NCBI GenBank assembly: GCA_949316235.1
Contig: OX438741.1
Span: 25,177,324 to 25,241,323, forward strand
From: Oegoconia quadripuncta
Lineage: Eukaryota > Arthropoda > Insecta > Lepidoptera > Autostichidae
DNA: 64,000 bases
Direction of reading: 5' to 3'
This document shows positions 1 through 10,533 of the stretch, in pieces. The notes below the pieces were generated by a model. It was given only the letters and a program-made list of their open reading frames with translations. It was not told where the DNA came from and did no database searches. A program made the position numbers and the translations under genes. The stretch's first letter is position 1. Every line of letters begins with the position of its first letter.

Positions 1-41
1 GGTAATTTCTCGGACGGAAAGGAGACGGGAAGGGTATACTA

Positions 42-76
42 CTCTGTGTAAAAAGTATCGGGAATATGTCAATAAA
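42..76 (+). repeat. Mariner left terminal inverted repeat
   Basis: Matches the complement of 1321-1357 with a few mismatches; the inner 25 bases are nearly perfect. It is the expected transposase binding site. Confidence 0.85.
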
Positions 77-232
77 AAGACCCGCGTAAAAGAGGTCGTT
101 CTAATTTTTTTACTGCATGTTGGTAGCACTGTACTGATTTAGCGCGCAAAATTTGAGCGGGATCTGTCATTTAATTTGTTTTAAACTACACTTTTTGTTG
201 GTCATAGTTTTGAGTCCTCGGCGATTTTTACA

Positions 233-1306
233 ATGGAAAATATTGTTGAACAAAGAGTGTGCCTTAAATTTTGTGTTTCAAATGATATTTCATGTGGTGA
301 ATCACTAAAAATGTTGCGAAATACCTGCGGCGAATCGTGTATATCGAAAACAAGGGCTTATGAATGGTATAAGGCTTTTAAAGAAGGCCGAGAAGTAGTA
401 GTAGACTTGCCTCGTTCTGGTAGACCTTCAACCGCTACGACCAAAGAAAACATCGACAGAATCAAGAAGCTAGTGCTCGAAAATCGACGTATGAGTCTGA
501 GAGAGTTGGCTAGTGAGGTGAACATATCTTTTAAGTCCGTCCACAACATTCTCATTGACATTTTAGGCATGAAACGCGTCGCCGGTCGACTAGTTCCAAA
601 AGAGCTCAATTTTGTTCAAAAAGCGCAGCGAAAGCATGTCGCTGAAGACATGGTTTCCCGAGCTTCTACGGATCCGACCTTTATGAAACGTATAATAACT
701 GGCGACGAGACATGGGTTTATGAGTACGACATGCAAACAAGCCAACAGTCTTCAGAATGGCGTCTCGAAAACGAGCCGAAACCCAAAAAACCGCGGCAAA
801 GTCGCTCCAAAATCAAGGTGATGCTGACAGTTTTTTTTGACTACCGTGGTGTGGTTCACTCCGAATTCCTTCCAGAGGGAGAAACAGTGAATAAAGAATA
901 TTATTTAGGCGTCATGAAGCGTTTGCGTGAGAGTATCCGCCGAAAACGTCCAGATTTGTGGCAACACAACTCATGGATGCTGCACCATGATAATGCACCA
1001 TCACACACAGCCATTATAGTGAAAGAGTTTTTAGCGAAAAATTCAACAAAAGTTCTCGACCAAGCACCGTATTCACCTGATATGGCTCCGTCTGACTTTT
1101 TTTTATTTCCCAAGTTAAAATTACCACTTCGAGGAAAACGTTTTGAGTCGATAGAAGCCATAAAAGAAAATTCGCTGAATGAGCTAAAGGCCATACCGCA
1201 AATAGCCTATGAAAAATGTATGGAAGACTGGGTGAAGCGGTGGAGATGTTGTATTGCAAGCGATGGGGCCTACTTTGAAGGCGATAAAATAAATTTAGAT
1301 GAATAA
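233..1306 (+). CDS. Mariner transposase, 357 aa, open throughout
   Basis: DDE-type transposase that would cut and paste the enclosing mariner at TA dinucleotides. An N-terminal helix-turn-helix region (about residues 1-110, including a WYKAFKEGR-like segment) precedes a DD34D catalytic core. The acidic residues visible are D158 in TGDETWVYEYD, D253 in HHDNAPSH and D288 in YSPDMAPSDFFLF; there are exactly 34 residues between the last two, the mariner signature. The linker motif usually written WVPHEL appears as LVPKEL (residues 120-125), a slight departure. Length fits the family (about 345-360). The start chosen is the first ATG after the left repeat; the frame runs without stops to TAA just inside the right repeat. 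Seen: intact frame and triad. Inferred: possibly active or recently active. Confidence 0.93.
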   Translation: MENIVEQRVCLKFCVSNDISCGESLKMLRNTCGESCISKTRAYEWYKAFKEGREVVVDLPRSGRPSTATTKENIDRIKKLVLENRRMSLRELASEVNISFKSVHNILIDILGMKRVAGRLVPKELNFVQKAQRKHVAEDMVSRASTDPTFMKRIITGDETWVYEYDMQTSQQSSEWRLENEPKPKKPRQSRSKIKVMLTVFFDYRGVVHSEFLPEGETVNKEYYLGVMKRLRESIRRKRPDLWQHNSWMLHHDNAPSHTAIIVKEFLAKNSTKVLDQAPYSPDMAPSDFFLFPKLKLPLRGKRFESIEAIKENSLNELKAIPQIAYEKCMEDWVKRWRCCIASDGAYFEGDKINLDE

Positions 1307-1320
1307 TTTGTATTTTTTGT

Positions 1321-1357
1321 TTTATTGACAAATTCCCGATACTTAGTACACTGAATG
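1321..1357 (-). repeat. Mariner right terminal inverted repeat
   Basis: Complement of the left end; the inner part reads TTTATTGACAAATTCCCGAT on the plus strand. It starts 14 bases after the transposase stop. Confidence 0.85.
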
Positions 1358-1594
1358 TATATAGTTCCTAACGTGAAAGTGGTTTTAAAACATACGTACA
1401 GTGACGGTGTTCAACGATAGTTGTGCTAGTGCTGCTACCATATTTCAGCACAAAATGTTCGATTTTACTTTTGAAGAACTAGCAATGGTTGCCGTAGCAT
1501 TAGATGAAGAAGATGCCATAACGATGTTTTTTCTATTGCTATGTTTTTAAATGCAACGATGTCAAAAAACCATCCCGTTCCGTCCGGCACGAGA

Positions 1595-1790
1595 ATAAAC
1601 ACGTCACGTATGCTAAGACCTTTAGATAAGATGGTGGTAGCTAGCCAGGCGGGCATTTAAAATGCCCAGCCAGTCCCCCAAATGTGTTGGGCACTCCGGG
1701 TCAGTACGCTTTCACCTTCGACCTCATCTTCACTTAACATCAGGTGTGATTGAGGTCAAGTACGAAAGCGTCGTGCATAAAAAACAATTT
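1595..1790. repeat. SINE-A remnant, two parts in opposite orientation
   Basis: Bases 1600-1661 match the full-length SINE-A copy at 38358-38696 in minus orientation (AGATAAGATGGTGGTAGCTAG block). From about 1662 to 1790 the sequence matches the same SINE in plus orientation and ends in GTGCATAAAAAA. The junction near 1661 therefore joins two inverted fragments of one family. Confidence 0.75.
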
Positions 1791-2067
1791 ACACTTAATG
1801 ATAATTAGCCGACCATCTTGAATGGAAAGTCGAAATTTATGCTTGACTCATGTTTCTTTGGAAATGTAGTTGACTTTCACGAGTACCTAGTGCCTAGGCA
1901 GTGGAGTATCTCACGGTAGCATGCATCAACATAATCTCTATTTCACCTCTACTAATCTCCATTTCAAGCTATTATCCGTTCGGAGCATAATTCTACCACT
2001 ACTACCAACATGCTATGCTACTAATAGTAGTAATAGTAATAGCTTTCCAAGAATAAATATTTATATA

Positions 2068-2071
<4 letters not shown>

Positions 2072-2114
<43 letters not shown>
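2072..2114. repeat. (TA)n microsatellite
   Basis: About 20 TA units with one TG interruption. Confidence 0.95.
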
Positions 2115-2239
2115 AATTTGTGTGTATTATGTAGTCAATAATATATTATATGTTTAAGTGCAGTTAAATTATCTAGTTGTAGTTTGTAGGCTTAGTTTAT
2201 GTATTTTTATCTTTACGTTATATTTTTTACCAACTATAA

Positions 2240-2440
2240 AATACACCCGTATTGCTACTATTAGTGCAAACCTCACCTACTGGTAGCTTGTATCTTTACC
2301 CTAAGGTTTGCATGGAAGAGATCGCTGTTAGCGATAAGGCCGCCTTTTTGTGCGATTAATGATGTACGCTGTATTCATCATGTAGCTTTTGTTAATTGTG
2401 CAATAAAGAGTATTTGAATTGAATTGAATTGAATTGAATA
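2240..2440 (+). mobile_element. LINE 3' end with (GAATT)n tail
   Basis: Contains a GAAGAGATCGCTGTTAGCGA hairpin-like block, a GCGATAAGGCCGCC stretch, then AATAAAGAG and five GAATT repeats (2414-2440). This arrangement (3' UTR, AATAAA, short repeat tail) is typical of insect non-LTR retrotransposons; the clade is not certain. Only the 3' end is present, as expected from 5' truncation. Confidence 0.7.
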
Positions 2441-4325
2441 AACACATTCACTTTAAGGACAATTAACCCGTTGGTGAAATAGAGATTGAGTACATTACAG
2501 AGGAAATCAACTGGATATACCTACTCGTACTCAACTACACTTTTCGGCTAATCATTAGCATCAACGGCCTTACACGTTCCCACTGTTGGGGCATAGCTTC
2601 GCTGGGAGAGGGTAAGGACCATAATCCACCACAACGGCCTAGTGCGGACTGTGTACACAAAAATTTCTGATTATCCGAAACCCCAAAATAGACACCAGAA
2701 ATTGTCAACCAAAAGCAAAAGTTGATTTATCCTCTGAATCCATTAGCGTCATAACCACCTCACTCACTAACAACCAACCAAAAAAAGAAAATCAAACACA
2801 AATTTTCCCCTGTTGTCAACAGCAATTTCTCACATAAGTAAAAGATCACTATATTTGTGAAATGAAGCAAAAGAAATATAAATCCCGTCAAGGTAACTTT
2901 ACGTAGGAATATGCCTCTGCTTGCGTCACCTTCTGATCAGTCATTCAGTTGACAAGACAAATGGATGCGAACCCTAGTCTGATACACATGAATAGTCCCC
3001 AGACAGTTTTACTGATCCTATCATTCCAGATGGGTACTTTGATTAACACTAAATGTACGGAGCGTATTTTATTGTTTCCACTTTTGGTTTACTAGCTATC
3101 AAAAGTTGGGTGTGTGACATAGGTTACGACTTAGACCTTGGACACAGTCTAACTTTGAGTTAGGATTAATTGAGCCCGGAGGCTTGTTTCCATGTATGTG
3201 TGTGTGTATGCTTTAGTTACCGCCTATTGATAGACTAGTCTCTCATGCATGGCGTAAAGTTTCTCTAAACAGCCTCCGTGGCTCAATTATATAAGGTTTA
3301 TATAACTGTAAATTGAATATTTAGAAAACCGCTGATAATATTTATCGAATGGATGATTATCGGCCATTATTACAGATTCTAGGTCTACTAGAACCTAGAC
3401 CAAAATATAAGACCAAAAAGCTAATTTCTATCAGATATGGCTAAGAACGTATCTCCGGGGTTACCTGATCTACTCGTAAAAAACTGAAACTTTAGAAACC
3501 CATCTTTAGAAAATGTCATCAAAATACACCAAAAAAACTGTGTTAAAAGCTAAGTATCTTCGAAACAGCTTAAAACACAATACTAACACACATCGCCGTC
3601 AACCACATAATACCCGTTGTTTTCCGTCGGGGGTTAAAATCAGCGATCTCGTGTTCGTTTCCCAGTATCTGAAATTGTAAAAGTATACAATAAATGCTGC
3701 CAGGTTTTTTGAGTTTTAGTGACTTCCTCACTGTAATCATCAACTATTATTGCTAGGATGACTTTTTGTGATAACAAAAATATACAGACCTCTACGTCTG
3801 TATAAATTATACCTAAGTTTAAATGAAACCGATTTAAAGCAGTTATCACTGTATACACTTCATTTTCCCAATGTAACCGTATTTTGAATTACAATTAAAG
3901 GATATTAAAATAATTTGTATAATTTATGACTATAAGTAATTAATTACTTCGAGTATTTAATCTATGGGTTTCGAGGTCGAGAATCCATTAATCTCGAGCT
4001 AATATAAATACTAATATATGGTTATTGGAACAAGCTAACTTAGCGTATCCGAATATGAAAGGTCATATTAAGAGACTTGATATTATCACATTATCCTCCT
4101 TTGTTAACTTTCCGGCTATTTACGGAAGTGGGACGCCAATGTTTCCTGCTATGAATAGATTCTTTCTAGGGAAAGTCACGCTCCAAAATCACTGAACGAT
4201 GTCAAATAATCGAGGTATTCTCGATGAATAATGTTCTGTCTTAACTTTGTTAAAAAGTAACTTGCAATTATTTTATATTTTGAGTATGTGGATTGTCTGT
4301 ATCTATTGGAATTAGTATTTTTTTT
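2441..4325. other. Gene-free stretch with faint repeat traces
   Basis: No supportable coding region. Bases 3165-3300 hold an imperfect inverted repeat whose arms resemble the SINE-A head (GCCTCCGTGGCTCAATTAT at 3273-3291 and its complement near 3167). Bases 3420-3570 resemble a dispersed repeat seen also at 46850, 47590, 50440, 51130 and 62430 (AAGTATCTTCGAAAC followed by an ATTTTCATCAAA-type segment). Confidence 0.5.
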
Positions 4326-4425
4326 TGCACAACGGGTTTGTACTTGACCTCAATCCCACCTGATATTAAGTGAAAATGGGGCCAAAGGTGGAAGCGTACT
4401 GACCCGGAAACCCAATCTTATTTTG
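4326..4425 (-). repeat. SINE-A fragment (3' part)
   Basis: Reads CACAACGGGTTTGTACTTGA onward on the plus strand and matches the tail half of the full-length SINE-A at 38373-38470, in the same (minus) orientation. Confidence 0.8.
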
Positions 4426-5854
4426 ATATAACTCAAATTTTCATGTGCCCACACATAGTTCTGCTTTTATTTGTAGAATAATAAACAGATCTTCTTTATC
4501 TGGTTATAAAATAACATGATTTTAATTATTTATAAATTTATCGGTTCCATTCAATGGAGTCAGCCTGTATCTTTTGTTAGTTCTGTGGAGGAGAACCTAC
4601 CCAGCGGAAGATTTTAAATAACCTCGCTACGACAACGGTAAAAGATCTTAGAAAGTAACTAATTAATTAGCAAATAAATTATATTTTAAATTTTACTTCA
4701 AATTATTTAAAATAACAGGAATGTATATTTTTTTTACAACAGAGGACATAATAAAATATATTTACAAAATCAAATTATTATTCTTCTTAGCGAGTCGATG
4801 GTAAAAATTATTCTATAGAATATTAGAAACTTTCATAAAGAGTAGTTTTAAGAATCTTTATGAGACAAGCTACGAATACCTTCCGTTGTAAAAGTCATTG
4901 CGATTATTTAATTAGATTATTTTTTTCTTCTCCACAGCAGGTATAGCAAAGTTTTCTGGTTGGCTTTAATCTCACGATACAATTTTTTGTAGAATAACTA
5001 ATATTATTATCTCCATCTATCACGTTACCATCGTTAATAATTGGCAGTGTTGCTGTAACTCACTCTTGGTGTCTATTGTATACATTCACGGGTTGAGGAG
5101 TATAAATTCCCCTTCAGGTCAGAATTAAAAGTGTTAGGTCTATATTTCCCATTGAATACTATCTTCGCTCAACATCACTAAATAAAAGAAAACATTTTCA
5201 TCATTATCAATAGCTAATAGGCTTATTATAGTTTTTGGCAATTGTGGACTCTCAGATATTCCATATTTCAAAAAATATGTTTTCTCCTTGTGACCGTAAA
5301 GTTTGTCTTTGAAAAACAATTGAATTGGTCTTCTCAATAGTGTGGTATTTCTTTTGCTTTAATCAGTGGCTTTAACCAAATAAATCGACCATTTCAGGTA
5401 CCTAAATAATCTATTTGATTTATATTCTGAACAGCATTTGCGTATCCGTCTTTATTCATGTAAACAGAATTCTATTCATTATTTCTCAAATTCATAAAAG
5501 TTGTTGTTTTGCCGAAATAACGGTTAACGCCAAAAAAATAAAACATTTTTATCATAGTCTATTGCCAACTGAGATGGTCCATAAATTTCACTCTTTAACA
5601 CCTCTTTTCGTGATATATATTATGGAACTCAACTCCTTCGCAACGGTGAAAATATATTCGTACGTACAGGAATTAAACAGAACCTACCATCTGATAAAAA
5701 AGATAAGTAAATTTCTAGAGTCAAAGCAAATTCTTATTCATTTAATTGCATTTTCAAATGAACAGAAAGCTCTTGTCGGAGTAAATAATGTTATAATATA
5801 TATAAGATGGTTAGGATAACATCAAATATATGCGATAAAAAAAAAGGAATACAC
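4426..5854. other. No gene seen
   Basis: AT-rich sequence. The longest open frame (5415-5819) has no recognisable motif and a composition expected of AT-rich noncoding DNA. Confidence 0.5.
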
Positions 5855-5990
5855 TTCGATTTGACAGCATTTTCCCTTGTGAAACACTTGTCACGCAGTC
5901 AATAGCAAATTCGTTTTCGATTAGCGAAGTTAAGCAACGGTCAGTGTATAGATGGGTGACCAATAGTGGAATTTAAATGAGTGTTTCCGT
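5855..5990 (+). repeat. 5S rRNA-derived SINE remnant
   Basis: Bases about 5916-5970 read GATTAGCGAAGTTAAGCAAC, then GGTCAGT and AGATGGGTGACC, which line up in order with the internal and 3' part of eukaryotic 5S rRNA (GATCACCGAAGTTAAGCA, GTTAGTACTTGGATGGG, GACC). The 5' end of a 5S gene is missing, so this is not a 5S gene. A related, more decayed copy lies at 35745-35880. Confidence 0.65.
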
Positions 5991-5994
5991 GCAT

Positions 5995-6009
5995 GGGGGG
6001 GGGGGGGGG
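5995..6009 (+). repeat. G15 homopolymer
   Basis: Run of fifteen G directly downstream of the 5S-like SINE remnant. Confidence 0.95.
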
Positions 6010-6339
6010 CACGTTAGATGGGTAGCGTGCATCGCAAGAACGATATTCGTCCAGTTGTTTTTAATTAAAAGCAGTCGTTAAAACACTGACAGTCAAATTA
6101 GGTGGTGGATGGTGGTCCTCACCTACTATTGAGAAGAGCTATGCACTAACAGTGGAACCTGGGGCTGTTCGTTAGTTTAAAAACGTATTATTGTACAAAA
6201 GAAAATACATGACTTTTGAATGCTGTTGATAGGCGATGAATAATATTATCTTAAAAGGTACTACTATATTTTATTGTTTAAACTTACCAGTATACAAATA
6301 TCACTTATAAAACCATTACGTAAAGTACACACGTAGGGG

Positions 6340-6500
6340 CATAAAAATTCTTAAGTGGAGACTATGCTGCGCTTGCGGCGCGACCCACAAGGTGGACGGA
6401 ACATGGTAAAAGGTGCAGAAAGTCATTAAATGCAGATCGCTTCTAACAGGTGCTCTAAAAATCTATGTAGGAGGCCTATAGGCCTATAGTCAGCAGTGGA
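6340..6500 (+). pseudogene. RTE-type LINE 3' fragment
   Basis: Contains AGTGGAGACTATGC, ACCCACAAGGTGGACGGA and a GGAGGCCTATAGGCCTATAGTCAGCAGTGG block, the decayed form of the RTE reverse-transcriptase C-terminus (family consensus like W-R-P...G-R-P-P-T-R-W-T-D) followed by its usual 3' end. Several stops interrupt it. Confidence 0.65.
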
Positions 6501-7431
6501 AATGGAAGAATAGAGCAGGGCAATGGGTGAAAGTTATCAGTGAATTGTTTATATAGTGCATACGTAAGCTACACAATAGTCCCTCATACAGTTTTCTATC
6601 TGGTTTTCACAGCCAGGTTAAATGTCAACATTCCTAGCGGAGGCAAATTGTTGCACCAGACCTACACGGTAGGTGTTTCACAAAATGTTATATAAATAGA
6701 ATGAACGCCTGGTTTCACGTCAATATAATTGCCAGAATATGTATGAACTATGATTTGTATATGTGTTTTCTGTAAGTTGTAATTTATTAGGTTTCGGTTG
6801 CCAAATGGAAAAGCGAAGCCGTTATAATTGTGTCATATTGTCTTGCTATAGCAATTAAGCTTCTATAAAAGATGTAGAATAATAACCCTCGCATGTAGTT
6901 AAGAGACTGTTTATTGTTTATTTTTTTTGAGAAGTAAATGATTTTTTTAAAGATCCTAACAAATGAGGTGTCGTTAGAAGAGTCTTTTACAATTGAATGG
7001 GAAACTGCAAAAAAAAAATATTGTTCAAGTGTCTCTTCCGAGGTGTTAAAAGGTACACAAAAAAACTTAAAATTAGTTCTAATGTGATTGTAACACAACT
7101 TTATTTTTTAAAAACAAAGATAATTCTGAATATCTAGAAATCAGAAAGAAACTGAATGGCAAATTGACCCCAATTTTAGTATATGTTTTTGGTCAGATTT
7201 CAATTGGGTTTTTGGTTCTAACAAGTAAAATTGGTCATTAGGTCTCCACAGACAGCATAGCTCTTAAATTGATGACGAAGTAAAATTAGTTTTTCTTTCA
7301 ACTGTACTGTTGTTTTATTATTAAAAGGAATTCAGTTTAGTAAAATTCTATTCAATAAAAAACAGAAATCTTTTAAGAAAACGCCAATATCATTTAACTT
7401 ATTGTCGAATTCAATAAAAAAAATTCGCAAG
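6501..7431. other. No gene seen
   Basis: AT-rich; the small frame on the minus strand at 6787-7098 has no motif. Confidence 0.5.
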
Positions 7432-7625
7432 TACATGCGGCAAAACAATTAAGTTAGTTTGGGTTTAATATTGTTTGGAGGGTGTTGGTTGGATTTTGTT
7501 ATATTTTCCTTACACATATCATGTGATAGATAAATTTCAATGAAACTTGAATAACAATTTACATTTAGACTTTCTACTACATTTATACATAAAAACTTGC
7601 TACCTTAATTGCGTTGCCGACTGTA
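7432..7625. mobile_element. MITE family C, copy 1 (TA-flanked)
   Basis: A 194-bp element with imperfect 25-bp terminal inverted repeats: TACATGCGGCAAAACAATTA at left and the complement of TACAGTCGGCAACGCAATTA at right. Its interior (AATATTGTTTGGAGGGTGTT etc.) matches the copy at 61422-61634, where an empty site confirms the boundaries. Confidence 0.8.
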
Positions 7626-7982
7626 CAAAGTAGGACGATATACCAGTAATTTTATTGGAAGAAAACCACACAACGAGTTTCAAAATTGAACGGCAATGGT
7701 TTTTCATCGTCGTTTTCATTACTAAATTGATGTGTTGCAAACAACAACAGCTATATATTTGTTTATATTTTCAATATAACGTACCAAAAATTTCAAAACA
7801 GAATACTTATGGAATAATCTCTGTGTCTGTTTGTCTGTCATCTATTTATACAACTCAAACCCCGACGTCAAAGCGCTTTGACGGCAGCGAATTTTATATT
7901 TTATCTGCTTTATCTAGTACAAAGATAACTTTATTTTATTGGTAACATAAATTGTATTATATTGGATGAGTTTCTTTACCGT

Positions 7983-8336
7983 AAGGAAAAAATAGGGCAT
8001 ATTAGGTAAGTGAAATAGAAGTTATTGGCATTGGCATAGCTAGATTAATTTCTTCTTTTTCAAAACCATAAAATATAATAATACGTTGTGGCATTTGACG
8101 GTCGCGTATGTAGCTTATTGCACATAATTATATCATTAAATTAAATAAATTTCAACAACTTGGAGAAAATATGAGTTCCAATTAAAATTCGCATAATAGC
8201 AACCCTGGGAATCCCGCCAGTTACATATCGATCTCCGGCAGGCACGTGAGTCGATGATGGTTTTGAAAAAAAATAATTAAAATACCTATGCCAATAACTT
8301 CTATTTCACTTACCTACTATGCCCTATTTTTTCCTT
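7983..8336. mobile_element. Element with 49-bp inverted repeats
   Basis: Bases 7983-8031 (AAGGAAAAAATAGGGCATAT...) are repeated, nearly perfectly, in inverted orientation at 8288-8336, separated by 256 bp. Layout is that of a MITE or of a local inverted duplication. The right arm abuts the poly-T of a SINE-A tail. Confidence 0.7.
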
Positions 8337-8420
8337 TTTTTTATGCACGACGGGTTCGTACTTGACCTCAATCCCACCTGATGTTGAGTGAAGATGAGGT
8401 CAAAGGTGGAAAAACGGTAA
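8337..8420 (-). repeat. SINE-A fragment (tail half)
   Basis: Poly-T then ATGCACGACGGGTTCGTACT on the plus strand; same orientation as the full-length copy at 38358-38696. Confidence 0.8.
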
Positions 8421-8989
8421 AAAAACTCATCCGGTATATTGTATACAGTATGCAAGTTTGTATGTAGGTACCTATGTTCATCAAACTTCAATATGTAACG
8501 AATCAGAAAACATTGAAGAAATAAAAATATGAACTCGTATTTGAATGTACTTAATTCCAATTTTATGGTTAGTTAAACCTCAATACATTTAAAGCGTCTG
8601 TTAACAAAAGCTTTAATAAATAAAACAGGCTTCGATGTTTGTTTAACAAAGGGGAAAAACGCTTCAAACAGACTAAATTTTATGGTGAAATTGTTTAACG
8701 AACTACAACGCTGTAATCAACTTAAATTGTACTGGACATCTCTAATTAAAATGTAATGAAACTATATATATTTGAAATTAAAAGTAATCTACGGGTGAAT
8801 CATTAATATTGAAATAAGCATTTGTACCTACCCTTTTGTATAAATGATTGAAAATTCTAGTAATTTCATGACACTAGAAAATCTCTCTATTGGAGAATAA
8901 TATCGACACGTTTCTTATTTTTATTCGCAACAGATAAGCCTCAATCACAGTTGATAGGTGGAATCAAGCTCATCTGTACCTCTAATGTC
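8421..8989. other. No gene seen
   Basis: AT-rich sequence without recognised features. Confidence 0.5.
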
Positions 8990-9215
8990 TCTTGGAGACT
9001 GGCTATCTTATGTTAAATAAAGGAATACAACATGGTATCCACGTTGCTGCTTGGCGGCTGACTTAGATAAGATGTTGGTTGCTAGTATCATCATCATATC
9101 AGCCACATGACATCGACTGCTAAACAGGCCTCCCCGATGGATTATGCAATACCACCAACCAGAGTACTAAACATGTACCCCGCTGGGATACGAACCTCGC
9201 GGCCTGCGTTTTTTT
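8990..9215 (-). repeat. SINE-A fragment interrupted by an RTE tail
   Basis: SINE-A body (GCTGCTTGGCGGCTGACTTA, then ATACCACCAACCAGAGTACT and the B-box side CCCCGCTGGGATACGAAC) in minus orientation. Between them, about 9087-9143, sits ATCATCATCATATCAGCCAC ... AGGCCTCCCC, the complement of an RTE LINE 3' end, which is absent from the full-length SINE. Confidence 0.75.
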
Positions 9216-9648
9216 TTAATGATTATTTGTAAATGATATAAATGTTTAAATTTCGATGTTATATATTTCAATAGTCTCTGAGTATTTTTTTTTATGCACA
9301 ACTGGACTAAAGATATGAGTATTTCTCTTTGGACTAAAACATTGGAACGTAATGTGGAACACACCTGAATAGGTACTTAGGCCCGTGGGGAATTACATCA
9401 ATCTACGCTACACGAGGCATCGAACGCCTCGAAACCTTTCATTGCGGTGATTTTATTATTATTTACCATATTAAAATCTAGGTGGAAAAATGCAATAGAG
9501 ACTACAGCCTGCACTAAAGTTTTATAAAAACCAGTATTAAAGGTATCCCAGCCCTCTATGACACGGTGAACATACAATCAAACAAAACTATGCTAAAGAG
9601 TAAAAAAATATATAAAAATTATAAATACTTGAATGAAATATTAATTTT
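9216..9648. other. Intergenic; SINE-A tail scrap
   Basis: A short poly-T plus ATGCACAACTGGACTAAAG near 9286-9312 looks like a decayed SINE-A tail. Nothing else recognised. Confidence 0.4.
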
Positions 9649-9696
9649 AACCGCCTCCGTGGCTCAATGTAAACAACATTGGGTTTACGATTCGGT
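9649..9696 (+). repeat. SINE-A tRNA-like head, truncated
   Basis: AACCGCCTCCGTGGCTCAAT onward matches the 5' end of SINE-A (complement of 38649-38696), stopping after GATTCGG. It lies 18 bp upstream of the LTR retrotransposon and on the opposite strand from the full-length copy. Confidence 0.8.
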
Positions 9697-10014
9697 AAGT
9701 TTTGATTTCAGTTGTGTTATGATTTTAAAAAAGATAAATGGTATTTTGTTGTCAATATTATAATTAATAATTATTAAGTTGTTATTTGGATTACCTTTTT
9801 AAGTCGTTTCTGATTGGCCGGTTAGTAAAATATGTCGACCAATCAGAGGAGACTTCCGGCAGGTGGTTAGAATGAGGTGTCGAGCACCGACCATGTGGAC
9901 GGAGGAAGGAAAAGCAGGCATTCTAGAGTTAACTGCGGAGAAGTGTAGTCGTAAAAAGAATTATTGTGTGCTTACATATTTGTTTAAAACTTGTAGTGAT
10001 TGGTTGATTTAATT

Positions 10015-10021
10015 TATAAAA
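10015..10021 (+). promoter_or_regulatory. TATA box in 5' LTR
   Basis: TATAAAA, followed about 30 bases later by the AATAAA signal; in the U3/R position expected for retrotransposon transcription. Confidence 0.6.
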
Positions 10022-10051
10022 CCAAGTGACACGTGTTACCGTAATTGGTGG

Positions 10052-10057
10052 AATAAA
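10052..10057 (+). terminator. AATAAA polyadenylation signal in LTR
   Basis: Sits 45 bp before the LTR end; the copy at the same offset in the 3' LTR (16609-16614) would direct 3' end formation. Confidence 0.55.
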
Positions 10058-10215
10058 CGATAGTGCAATTTGCTAGAACGGTGTTTTATTCTTCAAATCT
10101 CAGAAGCGGGATTATTACACAGGCTCACAAAGGTACGTGCTCTTAAAGATTATAATATATAGTCACGACGCGATACAGTTTTTGATACGGAATACATTTA
10201 TTAGTAATTTTTTTT

Positions 10216-10533
10216 TGTGACATTTATATCGTAGTGTGTTTGACCGGGGCTACTCTCCGGTAATACATTCGGTATTGAGTGTTAACAGAATACAAATGGT
10301 ATTTATTACTGCGACGCATTTGGCCGGGGCTACCCTCCGGTAATGCGTTGTTGATAAATGCTATTCATTTTTGTTGTGACATCTATATCGTAGTGTGTTT
10401 GACCGGGGCTACTCTCCGGTAATACATTCGGTATTGAGTGTTAACAGAATACAAATGGTATTTATTACTGTGACGCATTTGGCCGGGGCTACCCTCCGGT
10501 AATGCGTTGTTGATAAATACTATTCATTTTTTT
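10216..10533 (+). repeat. Two tandem 159-bp repeats, each with two CCGG hairpins
   Basis: Unit 1 is 10216-10374 and unit 2 is 10375-10533, differing at only a few positions. Each unit holds two related blocks: ACCGGGGCTACTCTCCGGT (stem ACCGG/CCGGT, 9-base loop) and GCCGGGGCTACCCTCCGGT. The result is four similar small hairpins in the transcribed leader. Confidence 0.85.

Larger units (their letters stand above)
42..1357 (+). mobile_element. Mariner (Tc1/mariner) DNA transposon, apparently complete
   Basis: A roughly 1.3-kb element with imperfect terminal inverted repeats enclosing one transposase ORF. The left end carries AAGTATCGGGAATATGTCAA from position 53 and the right end carries its complement, with one mismatch, at 1326-1344; similarity extends outward to about 42 and 1357. 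TA dinucleotides at 40-41 and 1358-1359 fit the TA target duplication of the superfamily, although the outermost bases align with a 2-base indel, so the exact ends are uncertain by a few bases. Length and layout are those of a full mariner. Confidence 0.9.
9715..10096 (+). repeat. 5' LTR (382 bp)
   Basis: Begins TGTTATGATT and ends TTTTATTCTTCAA; same length and, as far as read, same sequence as 16272-16653. It contains an inverted pair of CCAAT boxes (CTGATTGG ... CCAATCAG, about 9809-9847), a TATAAAA and an AATAAA. Confidence 0.95.

Noticed and set aside
1455..1550. A 31-codon frame (MFDFTFEELAMVAVALDEED) reminiscent of the start of PIF/Harbinger nuclease-like proteins
   Set aside because: Too short, ends in a stop and is followed by SINE debris; similarity is only by impression.
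5916..5970. 5S rRNA gene
   Set aside because: Only an internal part matches and the 5' third and terminal stem are missing.
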